The notes: generated by a model not told the origin, from the letters alone. A stretch of DNA of 20,006 nucleotides from Agrocybe praecox (GCA_964017145.1 CAXHKQ010000207.1:1-20006); one strand, 5' to 3'; numbered from the stretch's first letter, positions 1 to 9,104 are shown. Program-made: numbers and translations.

Positions 1-240
1 GGGGCCTAGTCAACCTTAACTTCACCATGACCCTGGTCTCCTGAGAAGGCGTAGTCAAAGCATCCGATCGGGACAAAACTTGGCTACACATGCATCGGGT
101 CAACTTAAACACCAGGGTGGTGTGAAAGCACCAGATCGGGGGCAAAACATCTAGCTACAGTGGCTGCCATGGATCTGGTAAACTTAACTTCACCGTGGCC
201 CTGGACTCCTGCAAGGGGCTAGGTCAAAGCACCTTTTTTG
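1..240. repeat. Degenerate tandem repeat, period about 84 bp
   Basis: About three diverged units can be lined up. A block reading roughly aacttaacttcacc followed by ccctgg and ctcctg begins near positions 15, 98 and 182, and each is followed by a gtcaaagcacc-like block and then by gatcggg plus caaaac. The middle unit is the most diverged. No reading frame or known family was recognised. The array runs off the left edge of the window, so its full size is unknown. It differs in sequence from the repeat that follows at 241-613. Confidence 0.55.
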
Positions 241-613
241 GGAAAGTCTGGAAATGTGTCTGTGCTCAATTTCATGTTCCGATCATTGCACAAAATTAGA
301 AAAAGGTAGTCGAACAAGAACTTGACTCTTTGGCACATCCCACATTTAGAACTCGGTCAGGCCGTAGCTTTGATCGGTCCAGCACAAAATATAGGCACTT
401 GTACTGGTGTCTATGTCTGTGCTGAGTTTCATGCTCCAAAAGTTCGTCAAACGAGAAATTGACTTCCTGCCAGACCTGGCCGGTCCAGCACGAAACACAT
501 TGGTGTGCCGGGAAAGTCTTCAACTACGTCTGTGTTGAATTTCATGTTCCAATCGTTTCACAAAAAAAAGTTTGTCGAACAAGAACCCCTTTGGCAGATC
601 CCAAAAACCCATA
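241..613. repeat. Degenerate tandem repeat, period about 157 bp, left part
   Basis: Units are recognised by the block ctgtgctgaatttcatgttcc (with variations) near 258, 415 and 527, by cgaacaagaac, by tttggcagatcccaaaa, and by cggtccagcacaaa. Spacing is about 157 bp, with one shorter unit of about 112 bp. The array resumes at 3412 on the far side of the RTE insertion, and the spacing becomes about 158 bp again once the inserted 2.8 kb is removed. This shows that it was one array before the retrotransposon arrived. Confidence 0.65.
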
Positions 614-615
614 AG

Positions 616-3372
616 TGTGATCTGTACTATAGCTGCCATCCAACAAAGCGAGAGTTTGGTGTAGGTTTTGCGGTAGCCCGTGGTTCGAGGTACAGCGTCC
701 TAGGCTGGACACCGATTAACGAGAGGTTGTGTATTTTACGTCTTAAAGGCAAATTTACCAACATCAGCCTTATATGTGCCCATGCCCCCACAGATGTGCA
801 GGAGGAAAGCCTGAAAGATATCTTCTACGAACAGCTGGATAAAGCGTACGGTTCTTTGCCAAGCTATGATGCGAAGATAGTACTAGGAGATTTCAATGCT
901 CAATTGGGAAAAGACGACGGGATGACAGGAATCGTCGGTAAACATACCCTTCATGCCGACACCAACGACAACGGTGTAAGACTAGCATCATTCGCAGCTT
1001 CGAGAAACATGGCCATCAGTAGTACCTTCTTCCCCCACCGTGATGTTCACAAGTACACCTGGGTATCTGCAGACGGAAAAACGAAGAATCAGATTGATCA
1101 CATACTTTGTGACAAGCGGCATGCTTCGTACATCACGGATGTGAAGACCTTGAGAGGAGCTAACATCGACTCTGACCACCACCTTGTCAGAGCAAAGGTC
1201 AGATGCAGAATAGAAGCGAAGAGACCATCCACTTCGCAATCTAACCGCTATAACATCGAGTCCCTTTTGAACGCTAATATCACCCAGCGTTTCTCGACGG
1301 AACTGGAAGCTAGACTGGTAGCCTTTCCTCAACAGAACACCATCGAGGAAAAGTGGAATTTGTGCTCTAAAGGACTAAAGGAAGTTGCTCAAAGCGTCCT
1401 GGGTCCCCGAAAACCACAGAAAAGGCAGTCCTGGCGTGACAGGGAATATGAGGAGTCGGTTGCGCAAAAGGAGCTAGCATATAAGCGGAAAGTCCAACGG
1501 GATACAAGGGCCAATCGCGAAGCTTTTAGTGAGGCGAGGAGAAGAACAGCAAAGCTAGCGAGGTCAAAGAAGCGTCAGTTAGAAAAGAAGAACATGGAAA
1601 ACTTGGAGCTATTACGTGACAGGAATGAAGCCAGAAATTTCTACAAGACCATCAACCAGAGTAGAAAGCCATTTGTCCCAAACACCATCAGCTGCAAGGA
1701 CAAGAATGGTAAGATGTTGACATGTAAGGAAGAGGTGGTGAAAAGATGGGCAGAGTATTTTTCAGAGCTTCTGAACGGAAACCATGAAGCACCCCCTCAA
1801 GAAGAAGAAAACCCACAAACAGAGACACGATACAACAACACCGATGTAGTACCCCCACCATCTAAAGCAGAAGTTCAAACCGCAATCCAAAAGCTCAAGA
1901 ACAACAAGAGCGCAGGCTCAGATGGCATCCCTGCAGAGTTATTCAAAGCAGCTGGAGAAGGATTCGTCGAATGCTTCCACCAGCTAATAACTCAAATTTG
2001 GAGCGAAGAAAGAATGCCAAACGAATGGAACGAAAGCATCATCTGTCCTATCTTCAAGAAAGGCGATAGATATAACTGCTCAAACTACCGAGGTATCAGT
2101 CTTCTGAACATCGCATATAAGATCCTCTCGTCAATCATCGCAGAAAGAATGAAGCCCTACCTTTCATCAATCATTGGTCCCTACCAATGTGGTTTTATGC
2201 CAGGGAAATCCACATCCGACCAGATCTTCACGCTAAGACAGATAATCGAGAAAGCATGGGACTAAGTCGACTATCACCACCTTTTTGTCGATTTTAAGCA
2301 AGCATACGACACCCCAGTCAGACACAAGCTGTTTGAAGCAATGAACCGTTTTGACATCCCTCAAAAGCTTATTAAGCTATGTCAAATGACGCTGAACAAC
2401 ACCTGGAGTTGTGTAAGAGCTGCTGGCACAGCCACAAGTAAGTTTCGTACTCACCGAGGTTTGCGGCAAGGTGATGCACTTTCATGTGGCCTATTTAACA
2501 TCATTCTCGAGTTGATTATGAACGTAGCAAACATCAACACAAGCCACGTAATCTTCAACAAGTCTAACCAGGTCCTCGGCTATGCAGATGACCTCGATCT
2601 TATTGGTAGATCTACGGAAGATGTGAAACATTCCTTTCTGTCGATTCAACGAGCTGCGAACTCCATTGGCCTTCAGGTGAACCGAGAAAAGACGAAGTAC
2701 CTACTGACAACAAGGTCTAAGAGTCGCCTTTCGGATCTGGGCCCAACTGTCAACATGGACCACTACAATTTCGAAACGGTAAGAAAGTTCGTATACCTGG
2801 GCTCTGAGATAACATCTGATAATGACGTCACCAGCGAAATCAAGAGAAGGATCGTACTGGCAAACAAGTGTCTCTATGGGCTGAGTAAATTCATGCGGTC
2901 CAAAACTACATCAAGAGCTACTAAGTTGAAGCTATACAATGAGCTCATATTGCCAGTGCTACTTTATGGTAGTGAATCCTGGACTATCAAAGCAGAAGAT
3001 GAGCAGCTCCTTAATGTGTTTGAAAGGAAAGTCCTTCGAATGATATATGGCCCAGTTAACATCGACGGAGAAGTAAGAAGACGCCACAACGAAGAGTTAT
3101 ACACCATGAGTCGCCAACAACCAGTCGACAAGAACATCAGAACAAAACGACTGAGATGGGCCGGGCACGTAAACAGAATGGACGAATGTTTGCCGGCCAG
3201 AAAGGTACTATTCACCAACCCACCAGGTACCAGATCAATAGGAGGTCAACGTAAAAGGTGGAGAGACCTAGTAGAACGAGACACCAAGAAACTAGGTATT
3301 AGAGATTGGCAGTCAACATCTAAAGACCGATCATCCTGGGCATCAATAATACGTCAAGCGGATTCGAGATAA
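616..3372 (+). pseudogene. RTE endonuclease-reverse transcriptase, 5'-truncated, one internal stop
   Basis: A single frame of about 918 codons runs from the element's edge to TAA at 3370-3372 and is broken only by TAA at 2263-2265. The order of domains is as follows. A partial APE-type endonuclease has the GDFN motif at 886-897, a W-S-D-G...NQIDHI block near 1060-1110 and the terminal SDHH motif at 1171-1182. A Lys/Arg-rich linker follows. The reverse transcriptase then has GSDGIPAELF near 1915, palm motif A (FVDFKQAYD) at 2284-2310, RQGDALSCG near 2467 and the catalytic YADD at 2581-2592. A C-terminal tail contains LRWAGHV.RM and W..D..SW blocks. Family members usually run about 1000 residues, so roughly the first 80-100 are missing. 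The 2263 stop replaces one or two residues just before motif A, by a point change or a small deletion. The open frame before 616 is host repeat DNA read through, not part of the protein. Confidence 0.88.
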
Positions 3373-3386
3373 GGATCGTCGCTGGA

Positions 3387-3411
3387 TATGTATGTATGTA
3401 TGTATGTATGT
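3387..3411 (+). repeat. (TATG)6 tail of the RTE element
   Basis: Six exact TATG units (3387-3410) plus one T lie between the short 3' untranslated region and the right target duplication. Terminal microsatellites like this are characteristic of RTE elements and are thought to be added or extended by the reverse transcriptase. Confidence 0.85.
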
Positions 3412-3640
3412 AAAAACCCATATTTGGGACTTCGGCCTGGTCGGTCCAGCATGAAACGCTTATTGGTGTGTCGGGACGGACTTGAACCCTGTCTCTGCTG
3501 AGTCTCATGCTCCTATGTTGGCACAAAAAAAGTTTGTCATACAAGAACTTGAACCCTTTGGCAGATCCAAAAATCCCATAATTAGGACCTCGGCCTGGCC
3601 GTACTTTTGGTCGGTCCAGCATGAATAAGGCCTCGATAAA
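3412..3640. repeat. Degenerate tandem repeat, period about 157 bp, right part
   Basis: Continuation of the 241-613 array: cggtccagcatgaaac, ctctgctgagtctcatgctcc, gtttgtcatacaagaactt and tttggcagatcc recur in the same order. The first 11 bases are the right-hand target duplication of the RTE insertion. The last recognisable unit ends near 3635 at cggtccagcatgaat. Confidence 0.65.
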
Positions 3641-4100
3641 CAATGTATCAAGGTCTATAAGTTACTGTGGGTAAGATTTGATTATGATCTTAGTACTATC
3701 TACGGTGGATAAATTCGATTCTAGGTCTAGGTCTACTATGAGTCCAGTTGTGGTTGTAAGTTCATTGTTCAAGGTGGGTGTGTTTTGGGTAAATTGGGGG
3801 TCTAGGCCTATAGGTAGTCGGACTATTGAAGGTAAAGGGCTTTGTCTACTTTTACTGTGGGCATATGTTCTATACTGGATTCTGGCCTATTGACGGTGTA
3901 GGTCTATTGAAAGTCTCAAGGCGTTGTGGATAAGATTTGATTATGGCCCTAATTCTATGAGGGTGGATTCTATTGTTGGTCTAGGTCTACTGTGTAGTTT
4001 TTACTAATATAAAAGACATGTCAAGCTGATTTCGTCTTTCGGCCTTTGTCTGTTAGCGTCTGCTAGTCGGAGGTTGCCTGGACCTGCCGCATGAGTTTAT
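3641..4100. repeat. Degenerate direct repeat, about 95-bp units
   Basis: Two similar blocks, about 3650-3745 and 3895-3993, share the order ggtctat, tgtggataagatttgattatg, ggtggat..attc and ggtctaggtctact. Traces of a third unit lie between them (tctaggcctataggtagtc, ggtctactttactgtgg-like). No coding potential was recognised; the short open frames here consist of the repeat. Confidence 0.45.
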
Positions 4101-4550
4101 TTATCTAGATCCGTCTAATTTTGTCTTCCCAAAGTCTGTCTCTCTTTGAACATGAATCTCATTGTCTGTTTTTTCAACTTTACCACTCTATAGTCTGCCG
4201 ATTCGAGCTTCTCTACCGACTTAATTTTGTTTGTCTGAGCCCGTCTCATTCTGTCTTCCTAAGTCTGAATGCCTCTCTGTTCGAGTCAGTCACTCTCTGT
4301 ATGTTTCTTTTAATCTGTCTTTTTGAGTTCCCAAGTCTATCTCTCTGTTTGAGTATGCCACTCTCAATATGTTTCTGTTTAACTGTTTGAGTTTATCTGT
4401 CGGTTTGAGTCCTCCAGTCTGAGATTTTTCGAGTTTGTTTTCCTGAGACTGTTTCCCGGTTCTGTCTGCCGGTCTGAGTTTATCGTTGCTTCTTTGTTTC
4501 CATCGAGAAATTCTGAGAAATACTCTGCACATCTTTTCGCTATTTCTTCC
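4101..4550. repeat. Pyrimidine-rich low-complexity DNA
   Basis: The + strand is built from irregular recurrences of tctgtct, gtttgagt and ctctctgt with no fixed period. Open frames on both strands are by-products of this biased composition (Leu/Ser/Phe/Cys-rich on one strand). There is no gene-like content. Confidence 0.5.
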
Positions 4551-4757
4551 TTAGTCGCGAACTGGATTACGACGCATAGTTGTCGCGTTTTGAAAACATA
4601 GTAGCGTTTCTGTGTAAATTCATCACCCTGGTATCAACATTTTGTGCTACCAGGGTGACTAATTTACACCAAAACGCTTCTAGGTTTTCAAAACGCGACT
4701 ACTATGCGTCGTAATCCATTTCGCGACTAAAGATTTACACCAGGATTTTTTACAGTG
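4551..4757. mobile_element. Family H MITE, copy A (near-palindromic)
   Basis: Two arms of about 90 bp are inverted copies of each other. The left arm contains gattacgacgcatagt, tcgcgttttgaaaac and tagcgttt; the right arm carries the same blocks in reverse complement. The centre holds CACCCTGGTA...TACCAGGGTG, 10-bp perfect arms around a 14-nt loop. The right terminus is intact (aggattttttacagtg, ending CAGTG). The left terminus (expected CACTGTAAAAAATCC) is not recognisable beyond 4551, so this copy has lost its outer left end. There is no coding capacity. Confidence 0.85.
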
Positions 4758-5294
4758 TACGTGGTTTTCCCTTCGATGGTATCTTGTGAAAATTGACTTC
4801 GTTTCGGTCACGTGATAACACCAAAGTTTCCATGCTCCACCATGGTTGGTTGATGTGGTGGACTTGCGTCCTGCAAGTGATCGTCTGCTGTTACTCCTTT
4901 TTTTGCTTTCACGATTTCGTCTATAAATAAGTACTAAAAATAAAAAGTTCAAGTTGTAAAAATATTTATGCACCACGCTTGACTACTTTCTTCATACCCA
5001 AGAATTTTTTAAGGAAGGTTTTAAGCTTCATACCTTAAGTTTACAGGAAGATCATAGATCAAACAATTTATGATTGTGAAGTCATGATTTGGTCATCTTC
5101 ATAACATATAGTATGCAGGAAGATGAAATATCTTTATAGTCTAGAGAATACAGGAAGATTGTTATGCTCCACCATACCCGGACCTCCGATAAACCTAAGC
5201 CAGTAATAACCTAGACTAACAGTTCTATCTTCAGCAAAGCGAGATTAGATAGCAACACACAACAAGCAATAACACCGACATCAGAAAACACACA
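4758..5294. other. Non-coding stretch, nothing recognised
   Basis: No gene is supported. A short motif, caggaagat, recurs at about 5044, 5114 and 5152, twice preceded by ta, and atgctccaccat occurs at about 4831 and 5166. These may be remains of a decayed repeat. Confidence 0.4.
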
Positions 5295-5860
5295 GAATTC
5301 ACGTTGGTCAACATCTACACCTACTATCTCGTCAATTCCAAGCGGCACCATTGGGATCTGACCTCCTCCTCATCATTATTGAGCTTTAGTGTCAATTCAA
5401 AACCATCACAGCGAATAACAAAACATACGTCAACTTTGCCAAGTCTAATTCGGGAAAGCATATCTGGAAGATCTTCTAAGCGACAAACAGCTATCAACTA
5501 ATGTACACTCTGGGGAACGAACACTCAGACTGAGCATTAAAGCGATCAAGAGTCACATTTCAGTCAGTTGCATTAAAGAGATTATACCATTCTTCCCAAC
5601 TGAAGTATTACGAATCCGTCTGATCCCAATGTGAAGGTAATGAGGATAAGTAGAGAAGCTACTTAGACAAATGTAACCTGAACCAAAAGAATAGCAACTC
5701 ATTCCGCATCTCACTACCAAGGACAAGCTTAAACAGAAATTCCTTAGACAAAGCACTGAAGGCAACCAAGACATCAAAAGCCCTAGAACCTGATGGAGCC
5801 AGTTCATGCCAAAACCATTATACATGGAAGATATCTAGAATCAACTAAAAACTTTTTCTG
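5295..5860 (+). pseudogene. Decayed Jockey-like LINE fragment
   Basis: Several pieces in different frames read like the endonuclease-to-RT part of a Jockey-group element. Near 5305 is a VNIYTYY piece (family pattern NIYIPP). Near 5355-5385 is SDLLLIIIEL, the usual SDHLP region, followed by NNKTYVNFAKSN at about 5415-5450. Near 5510-5615 is GERTLRLSIKAIKSHIS, then IKEIIPFFPTEVLRIR, matching the linker in which these proteins carry an F-P-x-E motif. Near 5745-5785 is LKATKTSKALEPDG, corresponding to the RT entry motif K..K..GPDG. Stops and frameshifts separate the pieces, and no catalytic palm is present. The clade is a judgement from remembered family patterns, not a search. Confidence 0.6.
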
Positions 5861-5887
5861 AGGGTTCAGGCGAAGAAAAGCTCTCAG

Positions 5888-5907
5888 TTTTTTTTTTTTT
5901 TTTTTTT
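5888..5907. repeat. Run of 20 T
   Basis: Homopolymer of about 20 T just before the host repeat starting at 5906. It could be the poly(A) tail of a minus-strand retroposed fragment, but no such fragment was recognised next to it. Confidence 0.6.
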
Positions 5908-6545
5908 GAAAGTTATTGTTTTTACACCACACAGTCGTAAGGGCAATTGTTTTATTAAATGTACTTAGCCCCTCCAACCGCACTGTTGTAAATTTTTGGA
6001 GAAAAACGTAATCCCTTAAAGTATCAACTCATGGGAAGAGAATAAAATTTAATACCCGCGATGATCAACTGAGGAGAATCGCACGATTCCATACATTTTA
6101 TCTTCGTGTCGACTGCCGAAGCTGAACAAAAAATGTTAATACTTTTAGTTATTAAGTTTTGATCATTAAAAGTATTAAGTTTATATGTGATCCAAAATGG
6201 ATTAAGTTTTCTCCCAATATTTACAACAGTGCGGGACCAAATATCTGGTCTCTGGAAAGTACGAATTTGGGGTTCTCCTAGGAATGAAGAATATCTTACA
6301 TGTCTGAATAGGCCTAGAGCCGAATGTATGTCCTGTGGAAAACATCTAGATGCAAAAACTTTTCTACTAACTTTGGTGCACAATTCAAATTCATCGAACC
6401 TCGTGCAGGATAAGCTTTCCTTTTTGAAAAGTTCTTGTTTTTACACCACACAGTCGTGAGGACAGCTGTTTCATTAGGTCTACTAAGCCCCTCCGCCCGT
6501 GGCCAAAACAAATGTATTGGTGTCCGAAAGTATGGAACAAAACCC
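5906..6545 (+). repeat. Host direct repeat, two copies (5906-5980 plus 6234-6280, and 6423-6545)
   Basis: Both copies read gttttTacaccacacagtcgt, then gg.ca..tgttt.att, then cttagcccctcc-like sequence. The first copy is split at 5980 by the family G MITE and resumes at 6234 (ggaccaaatatctggtctctggaaagta). The second runs straight through (tggccaaaacaaatgtattggtgtccgaaagta). Similarity is imperfect but runs on both sides of the insertion point. The sequence between the copies (6281-6422) was not recognised. Confidence 0.6.
5981..6231. mobile_element. Family G MITE, copy 1, complete
   Basis: 251 bp with terminal inverted repeats CACTGTTGTAAAT...TTTGGAGAAAA at the left and TTTTCTCCCAATATTTACAACAGTG at the right. 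It is flanked by a 2-bp duplication, CG, at 5979-5980 and 6232-6233. It has no coding capacity. The interior contains a partly self-complementary block (gttaatacttttagttattaag...gatcattaaaagtattaag). A diverged inverted copy lies at 11945-12167. The ends resemble families H and F only in the first five bases, CACTG. Confidence 0.85.
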
Positions 6546-7140
6546 AAAAAATCATGTAGGCCTGTTTAGCTATCTCGGCCTGGAGCGAATATCTGACATG
6601 TGAAAAAATCTCATGATACAGAAATGTTCATAGACCCCATTAACCCTATAAAGGAATAGAATTGAACCAGTATCTGGTCACGATTCGGCTTAAAACAGAA
6701 AATACGCGTAAGTTATGTAATGCGAACACCGAAAATAACTTACTGATAAGCTTTACATGAAAAACTTTGAGTAGAACATTGCTTCCGACTGCAATGTCTC
6801 GATCTTATAACACTTGATCTTCAGTTGCTTTTCCTATTTGACGGCAGTTATTCGTCATCGTTAATCACCTTCTATATTATAAGCTAGTTTCGAGCCTTAA
6901 TGTGGTACCCCTAGGACTGAACCGCAACAAGAAAACCATGTCTGGAAGCAGTTCCTAATGTTTAATTCAGAACGTTTTCTTCTGATTCAATTTGATTTCA
7001 GGTTTGAAGAACGAAACCAGAAGCTCTGGAAAGCAAAAGAATCGATACCCTAATTTCTTCTTACTTTGATCTTGATCTTCAACTTTTGCTCTTTCAAACT
7101 TTCAGTTTCTGTTATTTCGATCAAAATTTAATCTTAATTT
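6546..7140. other. Intergenic, nothing recognised
   Basis: No coding frame, structured RNA or repeat was recognised on either strand. This is the region downstream of the 3' end of the minus-strand receptor gene. A pyrimidine-rich stretch ending in tttcag near 7105 looks like a splice acceptor on the + strand, but no exon follows it. Confidence 0.4.
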
Positions 7141-7160
7141 TTAGGATAACAAAATTCCAT

Positions 7161-7166
7161 TTTATT
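7161..7166 (-). promoter_or_regulatory. Poly(A) signal AATAAA of the receptor gene
   Basis: The + strand reads tttatt, so the minus strand reads AATAAA, 27 nt after the receptor's TGA (7195-7193). The position implies a very short 3' untranslated region. The hexamer could occur by chance in AT-rich DNA, but the placement fits. Confidence 0.6.
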
Positions 7167-7192
7167 CTAAGACTTTCATAAACTTACAAATT

Positions 7193-8904
7193 TCAAAACA
7201 AACTCATTCTGACTCTGCTACCAAAATACATTTCCGCAAGAAAAACTGGAACTGAAACCAACTGAAGAGCACCAATTACCTTGAACATTTCTTGGAACTC
7301 TAAAAATCCAGCAAGCTTCCTCTTAGGCGAACTCTTTGCAAATGATCTACGAGGACAAAAGTTAATTTCTGCTATTTTGTCAATGATGCCAAAGCTCCAC
7401 AAATTCCAGAGGACACGATCAGTTTCTTCAACAAGGAAGGATTTCTTTGCATGGATTATACACAAATATTTTGCAGTAAATCCCTGGTTCACAAAATGAA
7501 GCTCATTCAATTGCGTCGTGTCTGCAAACAAGAACTGTTCAATACCTATCGATGCAACTTTCTCATTACTGTTGGTGATGTATTCCTTAGATTCTAGACG
7601 AAATTTATCAGAGATCCGCTTATTCATCATCTCTACTTCTGGAACATCCTTGCTATTATAATAAATACTTGGACACAGAAGTAATGTATAGTTCTGTTTA
7701 AGGAGTTCATCCAGAGTATTCGGCAGTGGCTCTCCTATGTCAAGAAGTATTTGTTCGAAGAACTTTGCGTGGTATAGTGTACTGACCAGTATACTGCAAA
7801 CCATCCAAGATGTAACAATCAATGTCTCATGCAGGGTTTTAACAGAATGTAACGAGGGCGATCCAAATATTAGGGACATGATTTCAATTACTCCGTTTTT
7901 CGCGTTCAAAATCAGTAAGATTAGAGAACTAAATATTAGCAGACCAAGGATAATTGTCCAGACCGACATCTTCATCGGGGACAGAACCATTGAAAAAGAT
8001 TCCAGTATTATCTTACGGTTTCTCATGAAGACCATAAATCGAAACGCAATGTAAGGATACGATTGAGGCAGAACTGCTATCCTCTCTTTTCTGTAAATAA
8101 GCCCACCGACGGCCATGTCCACAATATTCTCTTGAAGGACTTTTGTGACTAGGTCAACTTTGTTATCATATCGCATCGATTCAAAATAATAGTCTTTCAT
8201 CTTAGACCTTGTGACTGTGAAATTCAAAGATTTAGCTATGAGCTTGGCAACACTAATCTCAACATTGGAGAATTCACACTCCTTTCCTTGGCCTTTTGTT
8301 TGCTCTATGCATGACATAACCCGTATTGGACAGCCGAATAAGTTGGACATCTTCTTTTGAAAATAGCTCACCAGTTCATCCAGATCTAATTTGCGAAGAG
8401 TCGGCTCGCAGTTTTCATCCAGAGGTTGACTTCCATAGATCTCAATCGCTTCATTGTTTAGTGATTGCAAAAGAACAAACTTAAAGACTTTGCTGTACCA
8501 AAGAAAGTTGCTTAAAATGTCCAAGTCAGTCTCATTCCCTTTGATATAAACTATATAATTTTCTTTGTTGTTTTCATCCAATATCGAAGGGCTGGAAAGG
8601 TGGCCTTCAACTTAATTCTTCTACAGAGTTCACGTACTTACTTTAGGATCCCAGAAGCATTTGAAAATATTACATTCAATATTTCATGTCTTGAATAGCC
8701 TTCGGGTGATAAAAGAAAAGCTTTCCCTGGCAATAATCTCAAAATCAGGTCTTCTGTCAGGTCACTTTCACCATGTATTCTTATAGTGTGAAATGGATTA
8801 GAGACTTGTATGGTATCTAGGATACTTTTGAGTCGCTGATAAGGAATCATGATCTGGGAGTGGGAAATGAGCGGCATCAATGCTAAAATAAAAGATCCCC
8901 TCAT
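7193..8904 (-). CDS. Divergent insect ionotropic receptor (IR), two exons
   Basis: Exon 1 is 8904-8642 (ATG at 8904) and exon 2 is 8591-7193 (TGA). They join through a 50-nt intron in phase 2 to give 553 aa with no internal stop. Residues 1-17 are hydrophobic and look like a signal peptide. The split ligand-binding region surrounds the channel: S1 around 200-270 ends in an E-R-I-A-V-L..S-Y-P-Y block, whose Arg258 occupies the place of the family's ligand-binding arginine. Membrane segment 1 is about 295-317, the pore loop about 320-336 and segment 2 about 344-366, with STLYHAKF where glutamate receptors have their gating motif. S2 is about 372-510, and segment 3 is about 520-544. These receptors are ligand-gated cation channels in the dendrites of olfactory or taste neurons, normally assembled with co-receptors such as IR25a or IR76b. 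The amino-terminal domain is short, as is usual for tuning IRs. The ligand and orthologue cannot be named from sequence alone. It is the only plausible functional gene in the window. Confidence 0.88.
8592..8641 (-). other. Intron of the ionotropic receptor gene, 50 nt
   Basis: On the minus strand, exon 1 ends in CCTAAA, the donor is GTAAGTACG, and the acceptor is CCTTTCCAG followed by CCCTTCGATA. Splicing completes the split codon as AAC (Asn88) and continues into the long downstream frame as Pro-Ser-Ile-Leu-Asp-Glu. Unspliced reading stops immediately at TAA (8640-8638). About 50 nt is a normal minimal intron size in small insect genomes. Confidence 0.88.
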
Positions 8905-9063
8905 TTTGTATGCTCAGACTTATGGAGTCAATTTCAAAATGACATGTTCCTAAAAAGTAAAAGTCGAACCATCATCAATTTACATTTGAATTTAGTCTTA
9001 TCTGATGTTGAATGGTTAATGGCCACTAACCACAGCAATTTTTGAAGGTGGTCTATCTACACT
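8905..9063 (-). promoter_or_regulatory. Short upstream region of the receptor gene
   Basis: Only about 159 bp separate the receptor's ATG from the hairpin at the edge of the next retrotransposon fragment. No TATA box is visible. A minus-strand cagataag lies about 90-100 nt upstream of the ATG and could serve as an initiator-like or GATA site, but this is weak. The true promoter may extend into the transposon. Confidence 0.3.
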
Positions 9064-9104
9064 ACAAATTTGGAATTAGCATTAGTTGCTAATTCCAAAT
9101 TTGT
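9064..9104. repeat. Perfect hairpin at the 5' edge of the second RTE copy
   Basis: 17-bp arms, acaaatttggaattagc (9064-9080) and its exact reverse complement (9088-9104), surround a 7-nt loop, attagtt. The right arm runs into the first recognisable RTE codons (F-V-T-L-R-Q), so the left arm is probably a snap-back copy of the element's own 5' end. Confidence 0.85.

Larger units (their letters stand above)
614..3411 (+). mobile_element. 5'-truncated RTE-clade non-LTR retrotransposon
   Basis: About 2.8 kb. It is flanked by a perfect 11-bp direct duplication, AAAAACCCATA, at 603-613 and 3412-3422, so both ends are fixed by the sequence itself. It carries an endonuclease plus reverse transcriptase frame, an extremely short 3' untranslated stretch (about 14 nt after the stop) and a (TATG)6 tail, all typical of RTE elements, which usually end in a short tandem repeat and not poly(A). 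The 5' end lies inside the endonuclease domain, so the copy was truncated during target-primed reverse transcription. The intact target duplication and nearly open frame suggest a fairly recent insertion. Confidence 0.9.

Noticed and set aside
988..1332. Minus-strand open frame of 114 codons inside the first RTE element
   Set aside because: It lies antisense to a well-supported endonuclease domain with GDFN and SDHH motifs; a shadow frame.
2964..3218. Minus-strand open frame opposite the RTE C-terminus
   Set aside because: Antisense shadow of the conserved LRWAGHV region.
4195..4285. tRNA-like GTTCGAGTC and GATTCGAGC strings
   Set aside because: No acceptor stem or anticodon arm pairs with them; they sit in low-complexity DNA.
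3678..4532. Several short frames on both strands
   Set aside because: They fall in repeats and pyrimidine-rich low-complexity DNA; composition is dictated by the repeat.
6024..6459. Overlapping frames of 119 and 90 codons
   Set aside because: The first lies mainly in the family G MITE; neither shows any domain, and both depend on chance openness of repeat DNA.
7281..8054. Plus-strand frames of 72 and 105 codons
   Set aside because: Antisense shadows of receptor exon 2.
8905..9063. TATA box or firm initiator for the receptor
   Set aside because: No TATA-like string at a suitable distance; cagataag is too weak to call a start site.
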